From: Neostapfia colusana
Taxonomy: Eukaryota > Streptophyta > Magnoliopsida > Poales > Poaceae
DNA length: 64,000 bases
Reading direction: 5' to 3'
Assembly: GCA_030760725.1 (NCBI GenBank)
Contig: JASWHV010000003.1
Coordinates: 113,864,153 to 113,928,152, forward strand
Below the pieces are notes generated by a model, which worked only from the letters and a program-made list of their open reading frames with translations, ran no database searches and was not told the DNA's origin. The translations under genes and the position numbers were made by a program. This document shows, in pieces, positions 35,326 to 47,000 of the stretch. How positions within the stretch are numbered: position 1 is the stretch's first letter; each line of letters starts with the position of its first letter.

Positions 35326-36950
35326 TGTAGGATCGAAGAGCACGTGAAAAGCTGCCAGAGGGGGGTGAATGGTAGATTAAAACTTTTCGCAGCGGAAACA
35401 ACAAAAACCCCTCAGCAAAAAATCAATCGGTTAAAGAAACCATGTGTGCAAGTGTTTTAAAACGTGTTCAACCATGACAAATCAAGTAGAGAGGTAGAGA
35501 ATCAAGTCACGGATCTAATGCTACAAGAATCACTTGAAAACACGAAGAAAAACTTGAGATACGATCAAAACATTAAACGAAGATCAATCTGTTTTACCCG
35601 ATATAAAACAGATCTGCAAGGCTGCAAAGAAACTCATGTATCTCAAAAAATACAGATCCGAAGCTCGTAAAAAATTCACATATGTTAGATAATTGAGTTT
35701 TGAAGACAACCCAAAAAGAATCACGTCAATCGGATCTGTAAAACTCGAGTTATGAATGAAACACCAAAGCAACATCGGTCTGTCCAGAAACTCGGCGAGA
35801 AAGACTTGACGAAAAACAAGTCGGACGAACAAGGCACAAAAGCTCCTCAGAACTATGAACTTTATTCAATAGAAACACAAGAGGAACAGCCCAAAGTTCT
35901 CTACACACGAGAGCTCTGGCCTCCCTTGCTTTTATAGCCAGCACTCAGGCTAAACAATCCAATCTAGGACTCCTACTCCTAATTGGACTCGTATCATAAC
36001 TTACCATAACTGCTCAGGACTCTCCTATTCGCAGATAGAAGCAATCGTGAGACTTCAAAACACCTTAGGAACATCCTAAACGTTCCTAAAACAACTCAAC
36101 TTCATGCCTAGCACGAAATCCTATCATAACCAACTCAAATCTTCCATATTTGAGCCATATCCGACTTAGCCTCAGCCTGAGTACGCAATCCAGCCGGTTG
36201 GACCTTTCTGACCAATTCTTTACGTCCACTTCTCTTCATCACGCCTTGGAACAATGTTGCCACGTCCATGCACTCCTTGCACACGTGCAAACACCTTCCA
36301 ACGACGTACACGCAACCTTCATATGCACTGCCCTTGATCCAAACATGCTGCGCGACCTCCCGATCAACTCAACCATAGCTCCTCCGGAACTTGGTTGTTG
36401 GAACCTCATCTCCTCCCTGAGACTAGTCCAAGGATCCCGTCACCAGCCATGTCTTGAACTCAAGCAACACCTGTACATGAATAAACAACCAATTCATCCG
36501 AGCACAAGTCCTCGACTTGACTCACGTTAGTTCGAAAACCACAACACCTTACATGAGCACGTCACATAAGCATGTTGCAAACCATATCAAATGATAACAG
36601 CCATAACCACCAAAACACACCAAAAACATAGCAAATTAATACTAAGCAAACCTTCCCATAAAGCAAGTTTGAAACATTGCGAGTTAAAAGCAAAAAACAA
36701 GACGCTGTAGTTTTACGAGTTGAACTTCACGGGAGCTCCGTAAAAACAAGCTCCGGACCTCACAGAAGCTCTCCGGACCTTGCAGGAGCTCTCCGGACCT
36801 TGCGTCGGACCTTGCCAACACTTGGCGGACCTAACAAAGAACTTGTCGGACCTTGCCACAGAAGAATGTTTTGGCAATATTCAAAACTTTGAATTTTAAT
36901 GCTAACTTTTATCCTAATTGCCAAAGTATTCAGCACACATAGGTCTCACA
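35326..36950 (-). repeat. E 5' LTR (1,625 bp)
   Basis: It matches 27314-28934 along its length with scattered substitutions and a few small indels. The TATA box is at 35929-35936 (minus). The CGGACCT cluster in U3 is at about 36753-36861. Confidence 0.95.
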
Positions 36951-36955
36951 GTTTG

Positions 36956-37647
36956 CATTAGAGTTAAGGTGTTTGAAACCCCACTTGCATGACTATAAAT
37001 CCTATGAAGGGTTGGGTCGTCTACAAACTCGACGAGTAGAGAATGCCATGCTAATGTGCTTAGGATCTCGGTAGAAGTCGAGTAGGTGGAATCTACTCTC
37101 GAGGTAAGGTTTTATCACACGGTATGGAAAAGAGTAAAGAATGGCTTAAGAATGTGAAACTGAGACCCAGCAGGGGGATAGGAGGCAGTGAGCAGAGGTC
37201 TCACGTGCGTAGCCCTGTTGGTGTCGATTGAGGACCGAGTCGTGTGGGGGCCTGCTGGACAAGTATCGAACAGTACAGGATGGCATACTGACATAAGCAG
37301 AAAACCGATGTAATTGGGTTAACCTGGGTGCCGAGGCTTACCCAACCATTTTATAGGAGTGGGTTTAGGGTAGCAATGTGTAAATCTGTCGGTGGGCACA
37401 GTCACGCTCCACGCAGGGACTTCCTGCCCGTTACGCATGGGCCGGTTCAGCATTTGGGTTTTCTTTGAAAGGTTGTTGCATACAACAGAGTAGGAAGGTA
37501 TGAAGCACCACACTTCTAAAAGTGGGTGTATGTGACGTGTTGTCCAGGTGTCTCCTGATTGCAATCACCGTCCCTCGCGGTTATTTGAGTACCGCTTGTT
37601 CACTGTTCTGTGACGTAGTAAGAAGTGAAATAAGCCAGATGAATATG
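36956..37647 (+). repeat. D LTR, second segment
   Basis: This continues the sequence interrupted by E; the flanks join across the GTTTG duplication. It contains no ORF of note. Phrases such as GGGCCGGTTCAG and ACGCAGGGACTTCCTGCCCG suggest a structured transcribed region, but it does not align by eye with the block shared by A, B and C. F interrupts after ATATG. Confidence 0.6.
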
Positions 37648-37930
37648 TGTAAGTGCATCTAGGATATTCCTTGTGGGTTTTGGATAATTGATGACGAACA
37701 TATGAGATCCTAATGAAACTATTAAGATGATTGCAGGATAAACAAAGTGAACTGGCTCGGCACACACAAAAAGGTGAAAAATAGAGTGGTGCCCGAAAAG
37801 GAAGACTTTAGTGGAATTTAGAAGGGCAAAGTAGATATAAATGTATAGGTTGTGTGTGAGAGACACATCCCAAGAGCTCATGACTTTGCGTAAGGGTAAG
37901 GGCTAATAATCAACTAAAATCCACTGAACA

Positions 37931-38207
37931 CCGGACTAGTCCGTCCATGGATCAGACTAGTCCGGTCAGCTTACTGGAACTCAACCGGACAAGTCCGGTT
38001 TTGGAACGGACTAGTCCGGTCATGTCTATGTTGTCCTCTTTAGAGGACTGCGGACTAGTCGATCCAAGCGACAGGACTAGTCCGCTGAAGTTTCTGGAAC
38101 CTCATTTCACATAGCACCGGACAAGTCCGGTTTGTGGACCGGACTAGTCCGGTTAACCCACTGGAAGTAGACCGGACAAGTCCGATCATATAACGGACTA
38201 GTCCGGT
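37931..38207 (+). repeat. Paired palindrome array in F U3
   Basis: Ten near-palindromes centre on GGAC(T/A)AGTCC, at about 37931, 37954, 37984, 38007, 38051, 38073, 38116, 38138, 38171 and 38194. They come in pairs about 22 bp apart, and in three pairs the first member has GGACAAGTCC and the second GGACTAGTCC. Two more lie at 38881 and 38904. Confidence 0.9.
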
Positions 38208-38242
38208 AGTAGGGTTAACAACGGTAACTTCTTTGGAAACCC

Positions 38243-38250
38243 TATAAAAA
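38243..38250 (+). promoter_or_regulatory. TATA box of F
   Basis: TATAAAAA lies 36 bp downstream of the last U3 palindrome, giving the plus orientation of the LTR. Confidence 0.75.
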
Positions 38251-39004
38251 GAGGTCCTTCGTTGTTTCTAAAAAACACACGACTCATACTGTCAAAAACA
38301 AAAACCCTAGCGCCGCCACCTGTCCCAAGAGCCCAAAAACAAGTCTCCCCATACATCTAAGGTGCAAAAAGGTGAAGATCAATCAAATACTTGGATTTGG
38401 GATTGGGAGATCGTCGTTCCTTCGTTGTGAGCTCTTGGGGTTATCTCTCTACACTCATATTCTGCATTGTAATTTTTTTGAGTGTATTTGATCAACTTCT
38501 CATTGTAATTCTTGTGGGAGCCCTCAACGTGTGAGGTTGCCCCACAAACACGGTGATTACACTTGATAGTGAAGTCAAGTCGGCCTGTGTGGTGACTTGA
38601 AGAGGGAAAGGGTTGGGAACCCGGCTCTGTGTGAGCTTCCTCAACGAGGACGTAGATTTCTTGGTGAGATCGAACCTCGGTAAAAATTTGTGTCTTTTGT
38701 CTCTCATTTATTTTACATTTTGATACATTAGATCACTAGTTTGCTAGTCATCATTTGAGTTACTTATAAGTTTGCACGTGCATCCATACAATAAATTAAT
38801 TTATAAAAACTGTTGTTCTCATTCCGCTGCTGAAAGACTAAATTTTTGAAACACACTTAATTAGCTCACATAATTCAGCACACCGGACTAGTCCGCCCAC
38901 ACAACCGGACTAGTCCGGTCAATCAAGTTTCTGATAATTTTATTAAGTGTGCAGGAATCTTTTAAAGGCCTATTCACCCCCCCCTCTAGACCACATTCAA
39001 TATG

Positions 39005-39240
39005 TAATATTGAATTAATATTATCATGTTATCATGTATACTGTGGATGTAGAGCTCATTAAGTTTATTTTCAACTTTGGACATCACCACATCGGAGAAA
39101 AGCGTTTCATGTTTGATTGTGGACTTCCGATGTGAGGGCTGTCTAAGGCACATTAAACTGTTGCTATAAAACTGAAAGTAAGGATTAACATGTAGGCATG
39201 TCTTTATTGCAATGTCTTTATCCTACACTACCAATACCTG
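39005..39240 (+). repeat. D LTR, third segment
   Basis: AT-rich sequence between the F duplication and the start of B2. No gene is seen. It ends ACCTG, the expected B2 target duplication, whose partner would lie beyond the window. D shows at least ~3.6 kb of LTR without reaching an end. Confidence 0.55.
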
Positions 39241-40216
39241 TGTGACACCCTCATTTCTGGTTTCTGAATGCATTCATGTTTCATGTAGAAAAAATATTTT
39301 AAAAGAAGTGGGAACAGAGAAACTATCAAAAAGATAACCAAAAAGAGCCGAATCCAGTTCACAGAGAACGCCGAAGACAACTCCCGCGGCCCGCTGGCCA
39401 CGTGGCGTGTTCGGAGCTCATCCCTGCGAAGTGGGGAGAGGTCCGCCGCTAAACTGGCTACGTGGCAGGCTCGGGGCTCATCTCCGCAAAGGGGGAGAGG
39501 TCCGACCATGTGGGACACGTGTTGCCCCTGGAGCTAGCCTCTACGGAGAAGCGAAGGCAGTCCCGCAGGACATGTGTCACATTTGGAGCTAGTCACCGCG
39601 GAAATCAGAGGACCAGTCGCGCGGGATACGTGTCGATCTCGGAGCTCACCTCCGAGATTTCCGTTCTATTGGACACGTGTCACCACCGGAGCTTGTCTCC
39701 GGGAGGTCCGTCACTGTTGGACACGTGTCAACCTCGGATCTCGTCTATGAGAAAAGAAGGAGTCTTGCTCTGTTGGGATACGTGGCACACCCAGAGCCAC
39801 CTCCGGAGAGAGGGAAGGTCCGGCATTGACACGCGGCGTGCGTGGAGCCACCTCCAAAATGAGAGGAGGTCCCGACCGCCAGGATACATGGCGCACGCGG
39901 AGCTTACCTCTGAAGGAGAGGGAGGTCTCGCTCGCTTGACACGCGGCACAACCGTTGCTCGTCTCTGTGGAAAAGGGGAAACCATGCCCCGGTGGACACG
40001 TGGAGCTTCCGGAGCTCATCACCGCGGAGGTAACGAGTTCTGGAGCGGTTTTTGGATTCTGTATGCGTAGAAATACCGGTACAGAGAGGAAACCGACCAG
40101 AATTCCACAATATTACCGCACCAAATCAACTAAAGATAAGTTGTTAAGATTCAACGACAATCTGAATAGGACTCTTATTCGAAATACAATCATATTAGGA
40201 CTCTTCTTCTCCCGAT

Positions 40217-40225
40217 TATAAATAG
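40217..40225 (+). promoter_or_regulatory. TATA box of B2 5' LTR
   Basis: TATAAATAG sits in the same context as in B1 and B3. This promoter would drive the full-length B2 RNA. Confidence 0.75.
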
Positions 40226-40405
40226 AACTCGGAACCCTTGGCCGAAACCATGAACTTCTTTTCCAACTCCTGAGCCGACGACTCAGAGCCCTAGCCCCAA
40301 CTCGCCGAGTAAACCCATCGCCGGAGTTTTGTTGAGAGAGATCGCCGGAAGAGAGCCCCAACGATCTGTCTGATAGGAGAAGGACCCCGAGACTAAGAAG
40401 AACAT

Positions 40406-40414
40406 AAGGTAGGT
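40406..40414 (+). promoter_or_regulatory. Predicted 5' splice site in B2 leader
   Basis: AAG/GTAGGT, about 190 bp after the TATA box, matches the plant donor consensus well and is conserved in B1 (16726) and B3 (48986). It pairs with the acceptor-like CTCTCTCACAG ending at 42922. Splicing is an inference. Confidence 0.45.
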
Positions 40415-41146
40415 CTCCAATACCCCCTTATGACGTCGTCGCGTTTTCTTTGCATCTGTTCTTTGATTCCTTTCGAACAGAAGGTTTTTCGTGGACAGAT
40501 CACCTGTTGATCTAGATCTAAAGACAAGATCATCGCCATGTCCACATTTGATCCGAACACCACTGTTCATCGTAAAACCATGCAATCCATGATAGAACAT
40601 GAACAAACCGATCTAATAAAAAAACTGCATCATATGATTAACATGCATAAGCATCATCGCATCTAGTTAAAGTTTGTGCATGATATTGATTGATGTAAAT
40701 CTTGTATGTGTATGATCATGTATAGAAGGACAAGCTCAGGGAGCTACCTACGACGGACTACAACAACAAGATTTTGAGCAACCGGAACAGCCAGAACAAG
40801 GAAGTGCCCCTTGACCATATTGATCCTATGTTTTGGGAAACTGTTTTGTTTTGCGAAAAGGTGTGTGTGCTGAGTCAAACATGATGGGAAACCATTTTAT
40901 AGGAGTTTACTAGTTTTGGTTAAACCACCCTTGTCGCCATGGAAGTTTATGAGTCGACTATGGTTTTTGCTTTATGCTTCGCTGAGTCCATGGGATTGGG
41001 AAGCGAGATAGATGTGTCTAGCTAACTGCACTCGTAATGATAATGAGAAAACTGATGTTGTCAATGAACATGGATCGGAGGGAGATCTAGGCAAGACTTG
41101 GTTTGTGAATGAGGTAGCACTAGATGGTGGTTTACTTGTCGTGGAT

Positions 41147-42055
41147 CTAAGGACCGGTTCATGCGAGCACATGCCAGGATAACAGTGCCACCACAAGTCC
41201 AAGTGTGGGTGTGGCTTAGCTAACTAATTAGGTAAGTTACTAGATTGTTATGGACCGTGGAAGGCGCGGGGAATGGGAGTCGAGTGAGGACTGCCCTGGG
41301 AACTGCATGGCACAAGAGGGGGCCAGTGGGTGGGAGAATTGTAGATTCTAGCCTACCGGTGAATCCTTAGTGAGTCCATACATCTAGTAACCCCTTTGTA
41401 AAGGCTATTTTGTGATCTCTTGGCCATACACCGACAGTTGTGTACTGGTATAATGGAGGTTCTGCAGTCGGCGACGGGTGACGAAATCACAAACTTGTGG
41501 GTAAAGAGGTGCAAACTCTGCATAGTCTAAAACTATCATGATAGCCGAGCTTACGGTCATGAGCGCCTGGCCAACTTCCATGATTAGTTGGATGCTTATT
41601 TTGGGATGGTTTTGGATGGTTATTTTGCGATGGTTTTGGATGGTTTGGTTTTTGTTTGGTTTTTGGGACTGTTGTGTCTGGGTAATAAGATTGGTTGCAT
41701 GACTGTTGAGTCATGGCAACGAGATTGGTCTCGGTGTGAGACGGAATTGTTTATGAAATGAAATGGTAGCGAATACGAGATGGTATTCGTGAGATGGTAG
41801 TGAATACGGGAAGGTATTCGTGAGCAAGAATAAGGTTGATTAATATCTGGTGGGACATGGAAGGTAATGAACATAAGGGAGGTATCATTGGTAATTTATT
41901 ACATGTTGGGATTACATTCACTTAAAGATAAGTTGTTGTTTTATCGTGGTTTTTGATAAATAACTTTGCTTTTCTGCAACGAGCCTTTTTATACCTACCT
42001 TCTTATGAGCTACATATCATATTTTCCCGCACTTGCTGAGTACATCATTGTACTA
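41147..42055 (+). other. Conserved block and hairpin in B2 5' LTR
   Basis: The block (41147-41572) contains CTATCATGATAG (41533-41544). The hairpin TGAGTAC/ATCATT/GTACTA (42037-42055) has lost its last pair. Confidence 0.7.
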
Positions 42056-42434
42056 AACTTGCATTATTATTTCATCATCAGCAACAAGAGAAGATTACTA
42101 TGAAGACCAAGTGGAGCATTAGTCGTGTAATCTGTTCTCAACCTTGCCTGTGGGGATGGAGTAGAGATGGAGCCTCTACTGCTTAGATTGCTTCCGCACT
42201 AGTTAGAAGACTTCCGCTGCATAGAAATAAGACTTCCGCTGTTAGATTAAGACTTCCGCTGTGAGCATGAGTCCAAGACTCATGAGACATTGTAATAAAC
42301 TCTGTTATTCGTGGTTATATATATTCTGAATTCAGTTTGTGGAACATATGTGTATGTGTGATGAACATCCTGGGCACACATATGCATCAGTTCTCGGTTC
42401 CGTGGTTTACCACAGAATTGAGGGTGTCACAGAT

Positions 42435-42600
42435 TGGTATCGGAGCCACGGTTGAGGGTAGATTACACACCTAGATACAATCACAGATTGGCATCAGAGT
42501 CACGGGTTGACAGTAGGTTACACGCTTAGATAGAGGTCACAGATTGGTATCAACCTGCCACGGATAGATCATACAACCTAGATAGATCATAGATTGGTAG
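42435..42600 (+). repeat. B2 primer-binding site in a ~55-bp tandem repeat
   Basis: TGGTATCGGAGCC (42435-42447) follows the LTR by three bases. CACAGATTGG-containing units repeat: TGGCATCAGAGTC at 42489 and TGGTATCAACC at 42545, with a fragment near 42590. Only the first copy sits at the normal primer position. Confidence 0.8.
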
Positions 42601-42922
42601 CTAAGCAATGCTAACCATATGATGCAAGCCTAGGATGCATATATTGGCCTTGAAACTACCTTGACATAGGAAACCAGCTTTGAATAGGCGTTGTGTGAGC
42701 CCTTGTTATGATTGTTTGTGATTGTGTGCTTAGGGTGAGTTGTGGGGCGTCTGAAAGTGTTGTCCATATCCACACATAAGTAGAAAGAGGTGTGAGATGC
42801 CTCGGCACTTGTTCACATCCTCATATGGGCTATAATATGCAGTCCAACCCACCCTGATGCATATAGTTAGGGGGATCCATCTAACCTTCTAACCTTCTAT
42901 TCTATTTCGTTCTCTCTCACAG

Positions 42923-44059
42923 ATGGTGAGAGGAAATGCCGGTCGAATGAACGTCCGTGACAACCAAGAGGATGGCCATTATGAAGTTCCTGTTAACCGC
43001 GAAGCTGGTGAGAACAACCTTGAATGGTTGATGGCCATGCAGAATCAACTTATGCGAACCATGATCCAGACTTTGGGTCAGTTTCAGGCCAACAACAACA
43101 ACCCCGTTCCGGCACCACCGCCACCACCACCGCCGGCTCATAACAGACAGGGTGAGTTCATGAGGATTCAACCCCCCACCTTTGCTCAAGCTAACGACCC
43201 CATGGAGGTCGACGACTGGTTGAAATCCATAGAGAAGAAGCTTGCCATAGTGCAGTGCAATGACCGAGAGAAGGTTCTTTTTGCGTCGCACCAACTCATG
43301 GGAGCTGCCGCTGACTGGTGGGATGCCCTATGCAATGCTCATGTCGACCCGGAGGCGATCACTTGGACTGAGTTCAAGGAGAGTTTCCGCTCTCACTACA
43401 TCCCTGCTGGTGTAATGATGCTCAAGAGACAAGAGTTTGAAGGTCTCCGCAAATGACAGAGAAGCGTGAATGAGTATCTCAACAAGTTCACACAACTGTC
43501 CCGGTAAGCCCCCGAAGATGTCAACTCAGACCAAAGGAAGCAATACCTGTTCATGAGAGGGTTGAACAATGAGATTCAGGTTCAGCTCCTCAACAATTAC
43601 TACGCGAGCTTCCAGAAGCTGGTTGACAAGGCTATAGTGGTTGAAAGCAAGATCCGAGAGATCGAGCGAGAGTGCAAGAGGAAGATGCCATACCAACCCC
43701 AAGGGAGCAACGTACGACCTCAGTACATGCCCCCGGCCGCACCGCAGTATGGATCGACCACTCCTGCATACCGCACTAGTCAGCCACCACAGCAACGACC
43801 CGTTGCACAAGCACCTCAGGTGCCCTTGCCTCCTGTGCCCCGACCCAACATGGGCGCTCCTGTTCAAAACCCCCGCCCCAACGTACCAGCTGCCGTAGGC
43901 AACAGGGCATGCTTTGCATGCGGGGAAACAGGACACTTCGCAAGCCAGTGTCCGAGGAGAGGCCCTGGACAGCAAGGCAACGTGCCAAGGCAGAACCCGT
44001 GACCAAACGGAGGGGACAATCAAGGAAACTGTGGACAGCAGAACTATGCTCGCGGCAAC
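42923..44059 (+). pseudogene. gag: B2 gag with stops
   Basis: ATG at 42923, directly after CTCTCTCACAG, starts MVRGNAGRMN. An N-terminal helix rich in Met/Gln (MAMQNQLMRTMIQTLGQ), a poly-Pro stretch, the gag core (AAADWWDAL, AITWTEFKESF) and a zinc knuckle (CFACGETGHFASQC, about 43906-43950) follow. Stops lie at 43454-43456 (TGA), 43505-43507 (TAA in the SRYAPED block) and 44000-44002 (TGA). All parts share one frame, so no shift is needed; the stops are point changes. The family B N-terminus differs from A and C. Confidence 0.9.
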
Positions 44060-47000
44060 GTGAACCATGTCTCTGCTGAGGAAGCACAACAGGCTGAGGA
44101 CGTCGTCATTGGTATGTTCTTTGCCAACTCCAACCCAGCCACCATATTATTTGATTCTAAAGCATCGCGTTCCTTCATATCGGCCAAGTATGTTGCCAAG
44201 CATAATCTACCCATATCACACTTAAAATGTGCTATGTTAGTTAATTCTCCCGGTGGAGAGATGAGGACTAATATAGTATGTCCGAAAGTAAGCCTTAAAA
44301 TAAGGGGGGTTGACTTCCTTGCCAACCTCATTGTCTTGGATTCCCAAGAGCTTGACATAATACTTGGGATGGATTGGTTAAGCAAGCACAACGGGGTAAT
44401 CCAATGTGCTGAAAGGAGCGTGTAGTTGACAAACGAGCATGGTATTCGTGTCGAGTTTGAGTCAGCCCAACAAACAACCGAAAGGGCAATTTTGAACCAT
44501 GTCGAAGGAGCAACATTGGACAGCATTCCAGTAGTTCAGGAATTCTTGGACGTGTTCCTGGAAGAGCTTCCAGGTATGCCACCTGACCGGAACATTGAGT
44601 TTGCCATTGATTTGGTACCTGAAACTGCACCCATAGCAAAGAGACCCAATAGGATGCCCGTCAATGAACTAGTGGAACTCAAGAAGCAAATTCACGAGCA
44701 GTTGGACAAGGGTTTTATACATCCAAGCTCATCACCATGGGAAGCTCCTGTGCTCCTCGTAGACAAGAAGTATGGGACCCAAAGGATGTGCGTGGACTAT
44801 AGGTCTCTCAACGAGGTGACAATCATGAACAAATACCATCTGTCCCGTATAGAGGACCTATTCGACCAAATTAAAGGAGCCCGAGTGTTCTTCAAGATAG
44901 ATCTTCGGTCGGGATACTTCCAGCTAAAGATTAAGCCCTCCGATATACCCAAGACTGCCTTTCGAACACGATATGGTTCATATGAATATACCGCCATGTC
45001 TTTTGGGTTAACAAATGCACCCGCATACTTCATGTACCTTATGAACAAGGTCTTCATGGAGTACTTGGATAAGTTCGTCGTGGTTTTCATCGACGACATT
45101 ATGGTGTATTCAAAAAGTGAGGAGGAGCATGAAGAACATTTGAAATTGACCTTGCAGAAAATGCGTAAGCATCAATTGTATGCCAAGCTTAACAAGTGTC
45201 AATTTTGGCTAAAGGAGATATCGTTCCTAGGCCACATTATCTCCAAGGAAGGGGTATCGGTTGATCCCGGAAATGTGGGAGATGTTCTGAAGATGAACCA
45301 ACTGGAAAACGTGAGGGATATTCGGAGTTTCATTGGGATTGCTGGATACTACCAACGCTTCATCAAGGACTTCTCTATGATAGCAAAGCCTATGACGGAG
45401 TTGCTAACAAAGGGAAAAGCCTTCCAATGGACACCAGCATGCCAAGAAAGTTTTGAGGAACTCAAGAAAAGGCTAACCACAGCACCGGTTTTGGTATTGC
45501 CAGACGTGAGCAAGAGATTTGACATATATTGTGACGCATCCAGACAGGGGCTCGGATGTGTGCTCATGAAAGAGGGACGAGTGGTAGCCTATGCCTCACG
45601 AGAACTAAAGAAGCACGAGCTTAATTATCCTACACATGACTTGGAGCTAGCAGCAGTAGTGCATGCATTGAAAATTTGGAGACATTATATCCTTGGTCAT
45701 CGATGTGAGATCTATACGGATCATAAAAGCCTCAAGTACATATTTATACAAACGGACTTGAATTTGAGGCAACGTCGGTGGTTGGAACTTATCAAGGATT
45801 ACGATGTTGGAATCAACTACCACCCTGGGAGGGCCAATGTAGTAGCTGATGCATTGAGCCAGAAGGGAGCATGTCACCAACTCACGGTTCGGGAGCTACC
45901 ACCCAAACTACGTAAGGAGTTTGAACGGTTACGCCTCGGATTCTTAAACAAAATGGAAGTGATGGAGATCCACTCTTCATTGGATCAAGAGTTAAGAGAT
46001 GGCCGAACAACAGATGAGGAGATCAAGGAGATCAAGGAAAGGATCCGACAAGGAATAGAGAAGGATTTCAATGTAGATGAAAAGGGTACGCTTTGGCTAG
46101 TAAAAAGGATTTGTGTGCCTAACATGAAGCACATCCGCGACATGATATTAAAAGAGGCACATGATTCACCCTATTCCATATATCCCGGAAGTACCAAAAT
46201 GTACAAGGACTTGAAGACTTGTTATTGGTGGGATGGTATGAAATGGGACATAGCCGAATACGTTGCCCTATGCGACACATGCCAACGGGTGAAGGCCGAA
46301 CATCAAAGACCCGTTGGATTGTTGCAACCCTTGAAGGTACCCCAGTGGAAGTGGGAGGACATCAGTATGGATTTTATTGTCGGATTGCCACATACTCAGT
46401 TGGGTTACGACTCCATCTGGGTTATCATGGACCGATTGACGAAAACAGCCCATTTTCTCCCTATAAGGGCCAAGTACATCATTGCACAATTAGCCAAGTT
46501 GTACATGGAGAAGATCTTGTGCCGTCATGGAGTCCCGAGGAGGATAGTATCAGATTGAGGTTCTCAGTTTACCTCTAGATTCTGGAGGAAGCTGCAGAAA
46601 GCTATGGGTACACGACTAGATTTTAGCTCCGCCTATCACCCACAAACCGATGGACAAACCAAATTTTGGAGGACATGTTGAGAGCTTGCGCCTTGAAACG
46701 TGGGCGTAGTTGGGATACGAGTTTACCGTACGCAGAATTCTCCTATAACAACAGCTATCAAGCTAGCTTGAAGATGTCGCCTTTCGAAGCATTGTATGGT
46801 ACGCGGTGTAGAACGCCGCTGTTCTGGAATGAGACCGGAGAGAACCAGGTGTTTAGACCCGAAGTGCTAAAAGAAGCTGAAAAGCAAGTCCAAACGATAT
46901 GGGAGAACTTAAAGGCTGCTCAGTCACGACAGAGAGGCTATGCGGATAATAGGCGAAGGAAGCTGACTTTCGAAGTTGGAGACTTCGTATACCTTAAGGT

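Larger units (their letters stand above)
27314..36950 (-). mobile_element. E: complete Copia element, Sirevirus-like, with GTTTG duplication
   Basis: The two LTRs (27314-28934 and 35326-36950) face the same way and are bounded by GTTTG at 27309-27313 and at 36951-36955, a perfect 5-bp target duplication. On the minus strand the order is 5' LTR, primer site, large gag, protease, integrase, RT and RNase H (the Copia order), then a ~950-bp spacer with repeated polypurine tracts and the 3' LTR. The long gag with Cys-rich coiled-coil repeats and the multiple PPTs suggest the Sirevirus/Maximus lineage (family knowledge). The LTRs differ by a few percent by eye, so it is neither very recent nor among the oldest elements. 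Confidence 0.93.
37648..38999 (+). mobile_element. F: solo Sirevirus-type LTR (1,352 bp) with ATATG duplication
   Basis: It starts TGTAAGTGCATC and ends CCACATTCA, with ATATG at 37643-37647 and 39000-39004. No internal sequence is present, so it is a solo LTR left by unequal recombination. Ten GGACTAGTCC/GGACAAGTCC dyads lie upstream of a TATA box (38243-38250) and two near the 3' end. The TTCACCCCCCCC end and the dyads match grass Sirevirus LTRs (family knowledge). Confidence 0.93.
39241..42431 (+). repeat. B2 5' LTR (3,191 bp)
   Basis: TGTGACACCC...GGGTGTCACA, perfect 10-bp inverted ends. The G-box-like array is at about 39398-40010, TATA at 40217-40225, the donor-like AAG/GTAGGT at 40409, the conserved block at 41147-41572, the hairpin at 42037-42055 and AATAAA at 42294-42299. 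Confidence 0.95.

Noticed and set aside
39462..40070. A 202-codon open frame in the B2 5' LTR, and similar ones at 15862-16209 and 47602-48021
   Set aside because: They lie in the GC-rich U3 array upstream of the TATA box. The frames and stops differ between the three LTRs, and the composition follows the repeat unit.
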